A stretch of 64,000 nt of DNA, taken from positions 1-64,000 of the forward strand of contig NZ_RXYB01000007.1 of NCBI RefSeq assembly GCF_008086615.1. Reading direction: 5' to 3'. Origin of the DNA: Acetobacterium tundrae. GTDB taxonomy: Bacteria; Bacillota; Clostridia; Eubacteriales; Eubacteriaceae. This document shows positions 52,068-61,849 of the stretch, piece by piece. Under the pieces are notes generated by a model. It saw only the letters and a list, made by a program, of their open reading frames with translations, made no database searches and was not told the origin of the DNA. The number at the start of each line of letters is the position of its first letter. Within the stretch, counting starts at the first letter, position 1. The translations under genes and the position numbers were made by a program.

Positions 52068-53390
52068 CTATTTCTTTGCAGCTTTTTTAGCAGCATTTTG
52101 TGCTTTACTGTATTTAACATATTGAACGATATTTCGTTTTGCCGGACATGCGTAAACGCAGCTTCCGCACTCAACACAATCAAGCAGACTAAAATCTTCA
52201 ACTGCTTCTTCGAAAAGATTTTTCTCTCCTAAAAGACTAAACATACTAGGATTTAATCCCATCGGACATGCGTTAAGACATCTTCCGCATCTGATGCATG
52301 GTGATTGTTTCCCAGTGTTTGATTCTCCTTCGGCCAAGGCAAGTATTCCCGATACACCTTTGATGATTGGGAGATCTATATGTGGTTCTGCCATTCCCAT
52401 CATTGGTCCACCACTAAGGATTTTTTCGGGTGTACTTGCAAATCCCCCACAAAAATCGATTGCTTCTCTAAATGTTGTTCCTACTCGAACTAAAATATTT
52501 TTAGGCTCTTTTATCGCCTTGCCGCTGATTGTTGTCACTCTCTGAATGAGTGGAATTCCCTGAGTTACCGCATCCGATATTGCAATTGCTGTACCGACGT
52601 TTTGAACAACAACGCCAACATCCATTGGCAGTCCACCAGATGGAACCTCTTTGCCGGTAATTACCTTAATCAGCATTTTTTCAGCACCTTGAGGATATTT
52701 TGTTGGGAGCCCCATAACTTCTACTCCAGTTCCCTCAAAAGCTTTCTTCATGACTTCAATAGCATCTGGTTTATTATCTTCTATTCCAACATACCCTTTT
52801 GTAACGCCAAGTGCTTTCATCGCAATTTTTACACCTGTTACTATTCGCGCTGATTCTTCAAGCATAAGCCGATGATCAGCGGTTAAATATGGTTCACATT
52901 CAGCAGCATTCAAAATAAATGCCTCAGCTGTTTTATCTTTAGGTACAGTCATTTTTACATGTGTTGGAAAAGTTGCACCACCCATACCAACAATACCAGC
53001 TTCTCTTATTATCTTGTTGATGCTATCCGCATCCAGACTCTGCCAGTCCCGTTTTAGTGGGATACCTTCAGCCCATTCGTCTTGGCCATCGTTTTCAATA
53101 ACAATTGCCAGACATGTTCCCAACCCTGGATGAGGATATTCTCCTACATCGATCACTTTTCCCGAAATTGATGCATGTACATTTCCTGAAACAAATGCAT
53201 CGGTTGTCGCAATTAATTGCCCCTTTTTCACTAAGTCGCCTTTGGCTACTATAGGTGAACAAGGTGCACCGATATGCTGTCTCACGGGAATGATTGCTTT
53301 GTTTGGCAAAGGTGCTGTTTCTATCGGCTTATTTGCTGTATAACTCTTGCGATCGTTTGGATGCACTCCACCGCGAAAACTCTTCATCAT
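52068..53390 (-). CDS. rnfC: Rnf complex subunit C, NADH-binding
   Basis: A 440-residue cytoplasmic subunit. A Complex-I-like NADH/FMN-binding fold follows the N-terminal RnfC barrel (GGVHPNDRK start, GMGGATFPTHVK). Two [4Fe-4S] motifs (CIRCGRCLNACP and CVECGSCVYACP) lie near residues 360-415. It reduces NAD+ with the electrons delivered through the complex. GGAGG precedes the ATG. It is the first rnf gene after the RseC-type gene. Confidence 0.97.
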   Translation of the reverse strand: MMKSFRGGVHPNDRKSYTANKPIETAPLPNKAIIPVRQHIGAPCSPIVAKGDLVKKGQLIATTDAFVSGNVHASISGKVIDVGEYPHPGLGTCLAIVIENDGQDEWAEGIPLKRDWQSLDADSINKIIREAGIVGMGGATFPTHVKMTVPKDKTAEAFILNAAECEPYLTADHRLMLEESARIVTGVKIAMKALGVTKGYVGIEDNKPDAIEVMKKAFEGTGVEVMGLPTKYPQGAEKMLIKVITGKEVPSGGLPMDVGVVVQNVGTAIAISDAVTQGIPLIQRVTTISGKAIKEPKNILVRVGTTFREAIDFCGGFASTPEKILSGGPMMGMAEPHIDLPIIKGVSGILALAEGESNTGKQSPCIRCGRCLNACPMGLNPSMFSLLGEKNLFEEAVEDFSLLDCVECGSCVYACPAKRNIVQYVKYSKAQNAAKKAAKK

Positions 53391-53468
53391 ATTTAAAACC
53401 TCCCTTTTTTATATATTATAATGAATCTCTATAGATAAGCAAAAATATAAAGTCAAATCGGAACTTAT

Positions 53469-53885
53469 TTAACTCAATATTTTTGTAATCACCGGCAATG
53501 ATTTTACGTCTTTTTTTACGGCCTTATCATATAATTTCACAAAAATTAATGATAGACAAAACACTATTATTCCGCCACCTATTTGAAACGGAACCAATGG
53601 TTGTCCCAATTTATTTGCAACAAACCATCCCATAACTGCTCCAACTGCTGCTGCTAATAGAGGCATAACATAAACCATAAATGCAGCAATAATCATATTA
53701 GCTTCCTGTATTTCAAATGCAACCTTTTGTCCCGGTTTAGCTCCGATTGGATTTCGAACATCCATTATGATGGCATCCTCACCTGGACATGCTCCACAGT
53801 CTTTACAATCTGCATGTCTGGCGGCGCTTACTTTTGCCAGTTCACCATCTACTCCAACAACAATACCAATTTCTTCTTGTTTCAA
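53469..53885 (-). CDS. rseC: RseC/SoxR-reducer-type membrane protein in front of rnf
   Basis: A 138-residue protein. The N-terminal cysteine cluster CKDCGACPGEDA and two membrane helices (about 70-90 and 97-117) match RseC, a SoxR-reducing-system protein. The TTG at 53885 has GGAGG nine bases upstream. It is 78 bases before rnfC on the same strand and likely cotranscribed. RseC is often found near Rnf genes and may help assembly or flavin/Fe-S maintenance; this role is inferred. Confidence 0.88.
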   Translation of the reverse strand: MKQEEIGIVVGVDGELAKVSAARHADCKDCGACPGEDAIIMDVRNPIGAKPGQKVAFEIQEANMIIAAFMVYVMPLLAAAVGAVMGWFVANKLGQPLVPFQIGGGIIVFCLSLIFVKLYDKAVKKDVKSLPVITKILS

Positions 53886-54620
53886 ACTATTAACCTCCTT
53901 AAAAAATCGCGATCATAAATTGCGTTGCTTATCGTTTAACTACTAATTAGCCCATACTTAATTCCGGGAAAATTATATACTCAAACAATTTTTCCGGAAT
54001 TATAAAACGCCTATATTATTAATCGCTGAATCAAGTACAAAAAATTACATGTTTGAAACTTGTATATACATCGTCTGTTTCTAATTATATATGTAAAAAA
54101 TTTATTTGCAACAGTTTTTTTGAAATTACCAGCGCTTGAATTTAGAACTCTTTTAAGTAAAAATTAGCCTGTTTTTCTCGCTATTTAAGGAACTATTTTT
54201 TTTTACGATTTTTCTCCCTTCATCTTCTTTATTTAGCTCGTCTTTTTGTGAAATTCTGTCAAATCAGTGGTTTTTGAAGCGCAGAACAAGCTTTTTATAT
54301 TTTTTTTTTAAATTCTTTCGTTCCTTAAATCAATTTTTATCACTTATGATTGTATCTTTTTTAACATACTGTTATTTTGCTAAATTTTACTTATTTTCCT
54401 ATCAAAATTGCTAGATTAATCCTAGAGGGTAATTTTTTTCCGTACTCACGTTTCGCTTTTATTGTTACCCTGTTAACTTAAAACGTTAATCTTTAAAAGA
54501 ATACACGAAGCACGTATAATATATCTGCTAAAAACAACAGAATATCGGTTCGCATTTATAACCATTGATTTTATTTGAGTTATTCTTTTTTAAGTTACCT
54601 GTCTGAAAGAATAAAGCACT
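53886..54620. other. Long AT-rich gap upstream of the rseC-rnf operon
   Basis: About 735 bases with no gene. The rnf promoter is at 54084-54111. In the leader, AATTCCGG and CCGGAATT arms (about 53961-54001) form an imperfect inverted repeat of unknown role. The stretch 54120-54600 is very T- and A-rich with scattered poly-T runs, and I see no other feature in it. Confidence 0.6.
54084..54111 (-). promoter_or_regulatory. Predicted promoter of the rseC-rnf operon
   Basis: On the minus strand TTGCAA (54106-54111) and a perfect TATAAT (54084-54089) are 16 bases apart. Transcription would begin near 54077, giving a leader of about 190 bases to the TTG start. Confidence 0.65.
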
Positions 54621-54649
54621 AAAAAAGAGGCTATTGCCAAAGCCCCTTT
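54621..54649 (-). terminator. Terminator after the GNAT gene
   Basis: An AGGGGCT/AGCCTCT stem with one mismatch (about 54626-54648) is followed by six U residues (54621-54626) on the minus strand, 30 bases after the GNAT stop. Confidence 0.82.
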
Positions 54650-54678
54650 CCACCTAATTTTATGTAAAATTTCAAATG

Positions 54679-55896
54679 TTATATATAATCAGAAAAGTAA
54701 ATCTTATCATTTGGAATAATATTTTCAAGTAATGTGATTGTTTTATCGTTAGCAGTTAATCGTTCTATTTTTCTTAAATAGGTTGGTCGCTTATAGCCCA
54801 ATAACATTGTTGTTAGAACTCCGATATTCAATTCCACACAGTTTTCAGATCGGCCGTCAATCAATACCGGTTTTGACCCCTTATTAAACCGGAGTGTAAA
54901 GCTTTGATTATTCCAATCCAGCACCGAATCTCTAATATTAAAGGTGATCGTATCATTAATTTCAACATTAACAAAGTTGTACTGTTTAATAAACTCCTCA
55001 AAATCTACAATTCGTGCCATAATATAGGGTCTGATATTCTCTTTCAGATCACTGTCCCCAAATAGAAAAGATACGGTATGATTATTATAATTATTACCAA
55101 CCACTTCATTAATCATGGATTCATGAGCCGCGATATAGCCCCACAGACCTTTCCTTGCCTCTTCGTTTAAGTAAACCATTTCCTTGACATGAAAAACATC
55201 ATTTTCGATAAGGTAAACTAAATAACCGAATGGTTTGTTATTCTCGTTATAATAGATAGCAACCGTTACATCTTCGACATCCCAACGCCAGTATTCTTCC
55301 CAAACTAATTCAGATCTGATCAGGCATCCATGGGTTTGTCTTGCATAGTTATCATGTAAATCGATAAGATCCTCACTGTCTAGGAATACCCGTCTTACCC
55401 TGCCGGGGACATCAATATCTCTGGGTAACTGATTATCCCGGATACGATAGGTCATTTTGTCCGATACAACTTCCCAACCCTTGTGACGATATAACGGAAT
55501 TGAATAAGGATATAGAAACGAAATGCTCTGTTTTTGTTTTCGCATGGTTTCAAGACTTTCTTTCATTAACCTTGACATTAAACCCAAGCCCATATATTCA
55601 GGATAGGTGGCAACACCGGTGATGTAACCCATATCGTAAATATTCCCTCTGATGTTCACTTCGAGTGGATATACTGCAATTTGAGCCGCCAACTTTTCTC
55701 CTTCAAACCAGCCGACGACCTCTGCCTTTTCTAATATGGGAAATTTCGAACGCTTAATTTCATCCTGTTTCCATCCTATTTTTAATAATTGTTCATCTGT
55801 AACCTGAAATGCATATCTTAAAATATCGTTGAATTGCGTTAAATCTTTTGACGCCAATTTTCTTAATTCAAGATCTGTTTTTATATCCTTGCGCAT
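54679..55896 (-). CDS. Eis-like GNAT N-acetyltransferase
   Basis: A 405-residue protein with the Eis layout: an N-terminal GNAT domain with the acetyl-CoA motif YMGLGLMSRLMKESL near residue 100, a second GNAT-like domain and a C-terminal sterol-carrier-like part. Eis-type enzymes acetylate amines on small molecules, including aminoglycosides. Substrate unknown here. AAGGGGG precedes the ATG. It stands alone, divergent from the Crp/Fnr gene. Confidence 0.88.
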   Translation of the reverse strand: MRKDIKTDLELRKLASKDLTQFNDILRYAFQVTDEQLLKIGWKQDEIKRSKFPILEKAEVVGWFEGEKLAAQIAVYPLEVNIRGNIYDMGYITGVATYPEYMGLGLMSRLMKESLETMRKQKQSISFLYPYSIPLYRHKGWEVVSDKMTYRIRDNQLPRDIDVPGRVRRVFLDSEDLIDLHDNYARQTHGCLIRSELVWEEYWRWDVEDVTVAIYYNENNKPFGYLVYLIENDVFHVKEMVYLNEEARKGLWGYIAAHESMINEVVGNNYNNHTVSFLFGDSDLKENIRPYIMARIVDFEEFIKQYNFVNVEINDTITFNIRDSVLDWNNQSFTLRFNKGSKPVLIDGRSENCVELNIGVLTTMLLGYKRPTYLRKIERLTANDKTITLLENIIPNDKIYFSDYI

Positions 55897-56049
55897 CGGA
55901 AATCCCCCTTAATTAACTACAATCTGCTAATCTTTCTTATTTTATATTTAAAAAGCACAATTCTATTGAGCTTTTGATATTGATACCCGCATCATTACGG
56001 TTGAAAATATGATATACTAAAAAATAATATTTAAGTGAGGGCAGTAAAA

Positions 56050-56727
56050 ATGGTAAATGAAAAAGATATCGGATTGGTTGAATCAATTTTCAGCTTTTGG
56101 GATAAGCTAACTCCCCAGCAAGAATCGCTGATTCTGGGAAATTCAATATATACGAACTATAAACGCGGTGAAAATATTCATCATGGCAATAACGACTGTG
56201 TCGGTGTTCTGCTGATTAAAAGCGGTGAACTACGGACGTATATTTTATCCGAAGATGGCCGGGATATTACCCTGTACCGATTAGGGGCTGGCGATGTTTG
56301 CATCCTATCGGGAGCTTCCTGTATTTTAAAGAATATTACCTTCGATGTCCATATTGATGCTGAAAAAGACAGTGAGTTGATTTCAATCAACTCCGCTGTT
56401 TTTCAACAGCTTTGCAATGAAAATATCTATGCCGAGAACTTTTCTTATAAATCCACCATTGATCGCTTTTCAGATGTGATGTGGACAATACAGCAAATTC
56501 TCTTTCTAAGTTTTGATAAACGACTGACAAATTTTTTGCTGGACGAAATATCCCGAAGTGGATCAAACACCATCGTCATGACTCATGAACAAATTGCCAA
56601 ATATATTGGTTCTGCCCGTGAAGTCGTTTCCCGGATGTTGAAATATTTTGAAAAAGAAGGCTATATAAAACTTTCACGCGGTAAAATCGAAGTCATTGAC
56701 GCGGTTCAGCTAAAGGAAATAATCTAA
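56050..56727 (+). CDS. Crp/Fnr-family transcriptional regulator
   Basis: A regulator of about 225 residues. The N-terminal cyclic-nucleotide-type effector domain (about 20-130) is followed by a winged helix with MTHEQIAKYIGSAREVVSRML as the recognition region. The usual N-terminal FNR cluster of cysteines is absent, but Cys residues occur in the sensor domain. GTGAGGG precedes ATG 56050; the frame is open to 56035. The effector and targets are unknown. It is divergent from the GNAT gene and followed by a terminator. Confidence 0.9.
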   Translation: MVNEKDIGLVESIFSFWDKLTPQQESLILGNSIYTNYKRGENIHHGNNDCVGVLLIKSGELRTYILSEDGRDITLYRLGAGDVCILSGASCILKNITFDVHIDAEKDSELISINSAVFQQLCNENIYAENFSYKSTIDRFSDVMWTIQQILFLSFDKRLTNFLLDEISRSGSNTIVMTHEQIAKYIGSAREVVSRMLKYFEKEGYIKLSRGKIEVIDAVQLKEII

Positions 56728-56735
56728 TCATGTTT

Positions 56736-56775
56736 AAAGCCAATTATTTATCACGCTGATAAAATAATTGGCTTT
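56736..56775. terminator. Bidirectional terminator between the Crp/Fnr gene and trxA
   Basis: AAAGCCAATTATTT and its complement (with one extra A) form a stem of about 17 bp with a five-base loop. The hairpin lies between the two convergent stop codons. Confidence 0.8.
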
Positions 56776-56809
56776 AAAATTGTCAATTTTCAATATTGCT
56801 TATTTTGCT

Positions 56810-57124
56810 TTATGCTTCCAGCATCTCTAAAATATCTTTTTTTGGCTTTGCTCCTACTGATTTTTTAACCACCACACCGCCTCTGACCACTGCAAGCGTC
56901 GGAATGCTCATTACCTTGAACTGAGCAGCCAATTCCGGTTGTTCATCCACATTAATCTTTCCAACTTTTATTACCAGACCAACTTCTTCTGCTATTTCAT
57001 CTACAATAGGAGAAACCATTTTACAGGGTCCGCACCATGATGCCCAAAAATCCAACAATACCGGTTTGTCTGACTGTACGACTTCCATTTCATAATTATC
57101 TTTTGTAATTGTAACTACGCTCAT
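56810..57124 (-). CDS. trxA: Thioredoxin
   Basis: A 104-residue thioredoxin with the WCGPCK active site near residue 31 and the cis-Pro in MSIPTLAV. It reduces protein disulfides in the cytoplasm. AAGGAG precedes the ATG. No thioredoxin reductase gene is adjacent. Confidence 0.95.
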   Translation of the reverse strand: MSVVTITKDNYEMEVVQSDKPVLLDFWASWCGPCKMVSPIVDEIAEEVGLVIKVGKINVDEQPELAAQFKVMSIPTLAVVRGGVVVKKSVGAKPKKDILEMLEA

Positions 57125-57225
57125 TTTATTTATCTCCTTTATCTCTTAGATTTGTTTTATGAGCCTATTATAACTATGTTTTTTCATTTAAACAGTAACT
57201 TAATCACACAACTATTTTTATAATT

Positions 57226-57645
57226 TTATCGTCCTTTATGCTTTTGTTTTTTCTTTTCTTGTCTTAAATCGAATTGTCGCAGTTTTTCTTCTTCAGTCTT
57301 CAAACGATTCATTTTTTTTCTGCCGATTATCTTCTGCTCATGCTCTAATTTCAGCGCCTGCTGTGCTTTCGTTCCAATTCCTTTTTTTTCCATCTGGCGA
57401 CTGATTTCCCTTTGCATTCTTTTGGGATTGATAGTTGTCTTTTGATCCTCAACTTGAATTTTCGACATACTAAAAGTAAGCGTGTCATATTTTTTCAACA
57501 AGAAATCATAAATTTCATAATCTTTTGGCTCCGCGCCAAAAACTACCTTGGCAACACTGAGCACACCCTGATCAATTTGTTCAAAAACACCCACCCAAAA
57601 GGGTTCCTCAAAAAAAACTGTCAACGAACCAACAATTTTATCCAT
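57226..57645 (-). CDS. yjdF: YjdF-family protein (DUF2992)
   Basis: A 139-residue protein. The N-terminal region (about 1-80, GSLTVFFEEPFWVGVFEQ) is the YjdF/DUF2992 part, followed by a long Lys/Glu/Gln-rich helix. The function is unknown. It has a yjdF RNA motif upstream, which binds azaaromatic compounds in Bacillus, so it may belong to a toxic-heterocycle response. AGGAGG precedes the ATG. Confidence 0.9.
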   Translation of the reverse strand: MDKIVGSLTVFFEEPFWVGVFEQIDQGVLSVAKVVFGAEPKDYEIYDFLLKKYDTLTFSMSKIQVEDQKTTINPKRMQREISRQMEKKGIGTKAQQALKLEHEQKIIGRKKMNRLKTEEEKLRQFDLRQEKKKQKHKGR

Positions 57646-57652
57646 CTTCTTC

Positions 57653-57770
57653 CTCCTAAAATTACTAGCGAAGAAGGGACAACCATAGGAGGCAGGTTAC
57701 TGACAGAAACTTTCTGCGTCTGGACTACCGGCCAGAACTGTGTTTTTATCTACGCATCAATATTATAGCA
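57653..57770 (-). promoter_or_regulatory. yjdF-motif RNA (azaaromatic-responsive riboswitch)
   Basis: The region immediately upstream of yjdF carries the leader, with stems GTTCTGGCCGG and CAGAAAGTTTCTG among others and the ribosome site at its end (TTTTAGGAGGAAG). Its location directly before yjdF and its length fit the yjdF motif. I base the call mainly on context and length, since I cannot fold it here. Confidence 0.7.
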
Positions 57771-57845
57771 TCTTTTAAACCTAAATCAATTCAAATTAAT
57801 TTAGGTTGCCAACCAACTGTCATACCGATCAACTGTTAATCTTAG

Positions 57846-58223
57846 TCAAGTTTTTCTTTTTAAATGCCAATTAAGCAAAAACAATATTCCAATTAAAATC
57901 GCTGGTCCGGCAATCGTCAAGCTCCAGGAAATGGCAATATACCAGGGGATACCCCCTTGTAAAGCCATAATTATATAAGCTATTCCTGCTACAATAAAAG
58001 CAATGCCGCCAATGATTTCGAATTTCCAGGCGATCGCCAAAATAATAATTAAAGCAAATGTGGGAACATTGTGTATCAGCAATCCCTGGATGATTTCTCC
58101 AATGCTGAGTTCTGGCGTGATTACATCCAGAGAAAACAAACCAATGAAAATAACAAACAGAATAGACAAGATTCTTGGCGTCCAATATATAAACCCATTG
58201 ATTTTTCTTGCCAAATTTCTCAC
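57846..58223 (-). CDS. Unknown small membrane protein (about four helices)
   Basis: A 125-residue hydrophobic protein with about four membrane helices, a basic N terminus (MRNLARKINGF) and a basic end (HLKRKT). I do not assign a family. It lies 35 bases downstream of ogt on the same strand, so it may be cotranscribed with it. Confidence 0.78.
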   Translation of the reverse strand: MRNLARKINGFIYWTPRILSILFVIFIGLFSLDVITPELSIGEIIQGLLIHNVPTFALIIILAIAWKFEIIGGIAFIVAGIAYIIMALQGGIPWYIAISWSLTIAGPAILIGILFLLNWHLKRKT

Positions 58224-58258
58224 TTCCTTAGTTTTATATCATTTTGGGTCGGTACCCC

Positions 58259-58729
58259 TTATTTGAAATTATAATTTTTTTCCAATTCGAGCAGCTTTTC
58301 TTTTAAATCAACTCCGCCGGCATAGCCAACCAGGGCCCCACTTGAACCAATCACGCGATGACAGGGAATAAAGATGGCAATGGGATTATTGTGGTTTGCA
58401 CCGCCAACCGCCCGGGACGCATTGCCATTGCCAATGGCAATGGCAATGTCTTTGTAGCAGCAAACCTCCCCATAAGGAATACTTTGCAGGGCCTTCCAAA
58501 CCTTTTGCTGAAAAACCGTCCCTTCAGGTGAAAGCGGCAAATCAAAACTTTTTCGTTTGCCGTTTAAATACTCTTCAAGCTCCTGATGCGCTTTTTTCAG
58601 TAGCGACGTTTCATTGACTGTCAGCCCTTCTGAAATTTCTTCTCCAAAATACAATTGGGTAACAGCCATCCCGTTTTCAGCAATGACAACTTTTCCCAGC
58701 TCTGTTTCATAACAGAATGCTTGTTTCAT
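58259..58729 (-). CDS. ogt: Methylated-DNA-[protein]-cysteine methyltransferase
   Basis: A 156-residue suicidal alkyl transferase. The alkyl-acceptor Cys is in IFIPCHRVIGSSG near residue 122, and the DNA-binding helix contains GEVCCYKDIAIAIG. It removes O6-alkylguanine adducts. A palindromic run (58430-58445, GCCATTGCCATTGCCA-like) marks repeats inside the gene but does not break it. Confidence 0.95.
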   Translation of the reverse strand: MKQAFCYETELGKVVIAENGMAVTQLYFGEEISEGLTVNETSLLKKAHQELEEYLNGKRKSFDLPLSPEGTVFQQKVWKALQSIPYGEVCCYKDIAIAIGNGNASRAVGGANHNNPIAIFIPCHRVIGSSGALVGYAGGVDLKEKLLELEKNYNFK

Positions 58730-58831
58730 AATTTTTCATCTCATTTTCAATAATAATTAATTAGTATCCTGGCTTATTGGTATCCTCAGCAATCCTTTTT
58801 CTTAGTATTATGATTACCCAATTTTCTGCTC

Positions 58832-59335
58832 TTATATCTCACTCAACACGGTCTCTTTTAATAAAAGCGATTTTTTTACATCAATGATTCTTTGATTTTT
58901 CGATCCTCTGAATTTTAACATCATGCTCTTTTTCTCTATCTGAAATTTTCCATCGACCAATAGATCAGTTCTTTCTAATAGATCATGCCAGGCTTTGTCA
59001 CTGTTTTCCAAAAGTGTTTCGTACGTATAGCCAGTGTATGTCATCACATGATAGCCCAAAACCTCGGCTCTTTCAGCCAGTTCGCCAAAAGCCTCGGCCT
59101 GTTCAAACGGTTCTCCCCCACTTAAGGTTATCCCATCCAGAAGTGGATTCTTTTTCATTTCACTGATGATGGCATCAATAGCCACCCATTGTCCGCCTTT
59201 AAAATCATGGGTTCCGGGGTTATGACAACCAGAACAATGATGGGGGCAACCCTGGGCAAAGACGACAAGCCGGATCCCCGGACCATCGACAATCGATTCT
59301 TTAACAATCCCGGCAATTTTTATTTGGTTATTCAT
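58832..59335 (-). CDS. nrdG: Anaerobic ribonucleotide reductase activating protein
   Basis: A 167-residue radical SAM enzyme. The cluster motif is CPHHCSGC (CX3CX2C) near residues 30-37. It generates the glycyl radical in NrdD. The ATG overlaps the nrdD stop by four bases. The N-terminal IVDGPG(I)R pattern fits class III RNR activases. Confidence 0.96.
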   Translation of the reverse strand: MNNQIKIAGIVKESIVDGPGIRLVVFAQGCPHHCSGCHNPGTHDFKGGQWVAIDAIISEMKKNPLLDGITLSGGEPFEQAEAFGELAERAEVLGYHVMTYTGYTYETLLENSDKAWHDLLERTDLLVDGKFQIEKKSMMLKFRGSKNQRIIDVKKSLLLKETVLSEI

Positions 59336-61686
59336 AGCTGTTCAATATTATTTTCGTTGCTGCCTTCACAATTGAAATGTTTGATCCGATCTTTCTCTTC
59401 TGCCTTTTTCGCGTCATTGAAGCGGTCCAGGGTTCCAACGAGATATCCGGTAATCCTTCTGATTCGTTCAAATCTCATTTCATCGTCTTCCGGTCGGCCG
59501 CATTGCGGACATTCATCCCCGATAATGCCGGTGTAGCCGCAAACCGGATCTCTGTCCACCGGGTGGTTGATGGAGCCGTAGCCAATTCCAGCTTCTTTCA
59601 TGGCCCGGACAATTTTTTCAAAAGCGTCCAGATTATGAAGAGGGTCTCCATCCATTTCAATGTAGGTAATATGCCCGGCATTGGTTAATTCGTGATAAGG
59701 AGCTTCCAGCCTGATTTTTTCGTATGCGCTTGTCTGATAATAAACCGGCAGATGAAAACTGTTGGTGTAATATTCTCTGTCGGTTACTCCCTGGATACTG
59801 CCGTATCTGCTTTGGTCCATTTTAACAAATCGCCCTGCGGTTCCTTCCGCCGGAGTTCCCAGAAGGCTGAAGTTCAGTTGGCGCTGCTCACTTTCTTCAT
59901 CCATTCTTTTTCTCATGTAGCCAATTATTTTAAGGCCCAGTAATTGGGCTGTTTGCGACTCACCATGATGTTTTCCGGTTAGCGCCTTCAAACATTCTGC
60001 CAAACCAATGAATCCCACGCTCAATGTGCCGTGCTTCAGCACTTCCCGTACTGCCATCTCTTCTGTAAGATTATCCGAGTCTATCCATATCCCTTGACCC
60101 ATTAAAAACGGATAGTTTTTTACTTTCTTTCGTGCCTGAATTTCAAACCGTTCCATCAGTTGGTCAATGACCAGATCGACTTTGGCTGCCAGTTTTTCAA
60201 AAAATAATGCGATATCATGATTGCTTTCGATTGCGATTCTTGGCAAATTGATCGTCGTAAAACTTAAATTTCCTCTTCCATAGGTGATCTCCCTGGATTT
60301 ATCATGAACATTTCCGATCACCCGGGTTCGACATCCCATATAGGCAATCTCTGTTTCTGGATGGCCTTCTTGATAATACTGTAAGTTGTAAGGGGCATCC
60401 TGGAAGGAAAAATTGGGAAACAGCCTTTTGGCACTGACTCTGCATGCCAGTTTAAACAAATCATAGTTTCTATCCCCGGGATTGTAATTCACGCCTTCTT
60501 TCACCTTGAAAATATGTATGGGAAAAATCGGGGTTTCTCCGTTTCCCAGTCCTTCTTCGGTCGCCAGCAACAGATTTTTAATCACCAGTCTGCCTTCTGT
60601 GGATGTATCCATTCCATAGTTGATCGAACTAAAGGGAATTTGAGCCCCTGCCCGGCTGTGCATAGTATTGAGGTTATGCACAAAAGCCTCCATCGCCTGA
60701 TAAACACTTCGGTCAATTTCTTTTTCAGCATTTTTTACTGCAAACTCCTGGACCTTTATCATAACATCCGCATCATCGATCCACTGTGATAACTTTTTAG
60801 CTTCATATTCCTGATAGTTTTTCGAATCATCCAAAGCCGGAATCAACCCAGTTTCTGCTTTAATCTCACCACAAATATTTTTGACGCTGGCCGAAACGTC
60901 TTCCATTTCTGTCAGCAGACTTACTGCCTTGGCTAAGTTTTCCCGATAAAGACGGGCATAGGTTTTTTTTACCCCATGAGCCATTGCATATTCAAAGTTG
61001 GGAATGCTCTGTCCGCCGTGCTGATCATTCTGATTCGATTGGATGGCAATACAAGCGAGCGAGGCATAGCTCTGAATATCATTCGGTTCCCTCAAATGCC
61101 CGTGTCCCGTACTGAATCCATTTCTGAATAATTTTTCTAAATCAATTTGACAGCAGGTAGTTGTCAGTGTCAGAAAATCCATATCATGGATGTGAATATC
61201 ACCATCCTTATGGGCTTTTGAATGTTCTGGTTTCAACACAAACATTTCATTAAACTGCTTCGCTCCCTCAGAACCATATCTCAGCATCGTTCCCATCGCG
61301 GTATCGCCATCAATATTGGCATTTTCACGTTTTATATCATTATCTTTTGCCTCTTTAAAAGTGAGCCCTTCATATATTTTCATCAGCCGGGTATCCATTT
61401 CGCGAATCCGTGTCCGTTCAGCCCGATAAAGAATATATTCCTTAGCTGTCCGGGCATGGCCGGTTTCAATGAGAATCATCTCCACGGCATCCTGAATTTC
61501 CTCAACGGTCGGCTTCTTATTGTCCAATTCCTCTTCAATATAGAGAGTTACACTTTCAGCCAAAGACATGGCGGTATTATAGTTTTCGCCCCCCAGGGCA
61601 CTTGATGCCTTAAAAATAGCATTTGCAATTTTTTCAATATTAAAAGGTGCTTCTCTTCCATCTCTTTTTTTAATTTTAGTAATCAT
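59332..61686 (-). CDS. nrdD: Anaerobic (class III) ribonucleoside-triphosphate reductase
   Basis: A 784-residue NrdD with an N-terminal ATP-cone (about 1-95), a long catalytic barrel, and C-terminal glycyl-radical region VCGYTG followed by a zinc site of Cys pairs (CPQCG). It makes deoxyribonucleotides under anaerobic conditions and does not itself need cobalamin. AAGGAAAG precedes the ATG. It is controlled by a cobalamin riboswitch and forms an operon with nrdG. Confidence 0.97.
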   Translation of the reverse strand: MITKIKKRDGREAPFNIEKIANAIFKASSALGGENYNTAMSLAESVTLYIEEELDNKKPTVEEIQDAVEMILIETGHARTAKEYILYRAERTRIREMDTRLMKIYEGLTFKEAKDNDIKRENANIDGDTAMGTMLRYGSEGAKQFNEMFVLKPEHSKAHKDGDIHIHDMDFLTLTTTCCQIDLEKLFRNGFSTGHGHLREPNDIQSYASLACIAIQSNQNDQHGGQSIPNFEYAMAHGVKKTYARLYRENLAKAVSLLTEMEDVSASVKNICGEIKAETGLIPALDDSKNYQEYEAKKLSQWIDDADVMIKVQEFAVKNAEKEIDRSVYQAMEAFVHNLNTMHSRAGAQIPFSSINYGMDTSTEGRLVIKNLLLATEEGLGNGETPIFPIHIFKVKEGVNYNPGDRNYDLFKLACRVSAKRLFPNFSFQDAPYNLQYYQEGHPETEIAYMGCRTRVIGNVHDKSREITYGRGNLSFTTINLPRIAIESNHDIALFFEKLAAKVDLVIDQLMERFEIQARKKVKNYPFLMGQGIWIDSDNLTEEMAVREVLKHGTLSVGFIGLAECLKALTGKHHGESQTAQLLGLKIIGYMRKRMDEESEQRQLNFSLLGTPAEGTAGRFVKMDQSRYGSIQGVTDREYYTNSFHLPVYYQTSAYEKIRLEAPYHELTNAGHITYIEMDGDPLHNLDAFEKIVRAMKEAGIGYGSINHPVDRDPVCGYTGIIGDECPQCGRPEDDEMRFERIRRITGYLVGTLDRFNDAKKAEEKDRIKHFNCEGSNENNIEQL

Positions 61687-61773
61687 GCTCTTTTCTTTCC
61701 TTCTTTCTTGGTATAACCCTTTTCAAACTAGCTACAAGCAAGCTTGTGATTGACTCATTTATCTTCACTCAAA

Positions 61774-61804
61774 CAAAAAGCCTCCAGACAAAGTGTCAAG
61801 AGGC
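61774..61804 (-). terminator. Terminator between the cobalamin riboswitch and nrdD
   Basis: GCCTC/GAGGC outer arms with a GACA/TGTC inner stem (61780-61804) are followed by five U residues on the minus strand. It is the likely expression platform of the riboswitch. Confidence 0.85.
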
Positions 61805-61849
61805 CATCATAAGATTATTTTCATGGTTCTTACACCCTCTATCACGCGT

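Noticed and set aside
58396-58617. 73-codon plus-strand frame over repeats in ogt
   Set aside because: It is a shadow of ogt; the short repeat encodes normal ogt residues on the minus strand.
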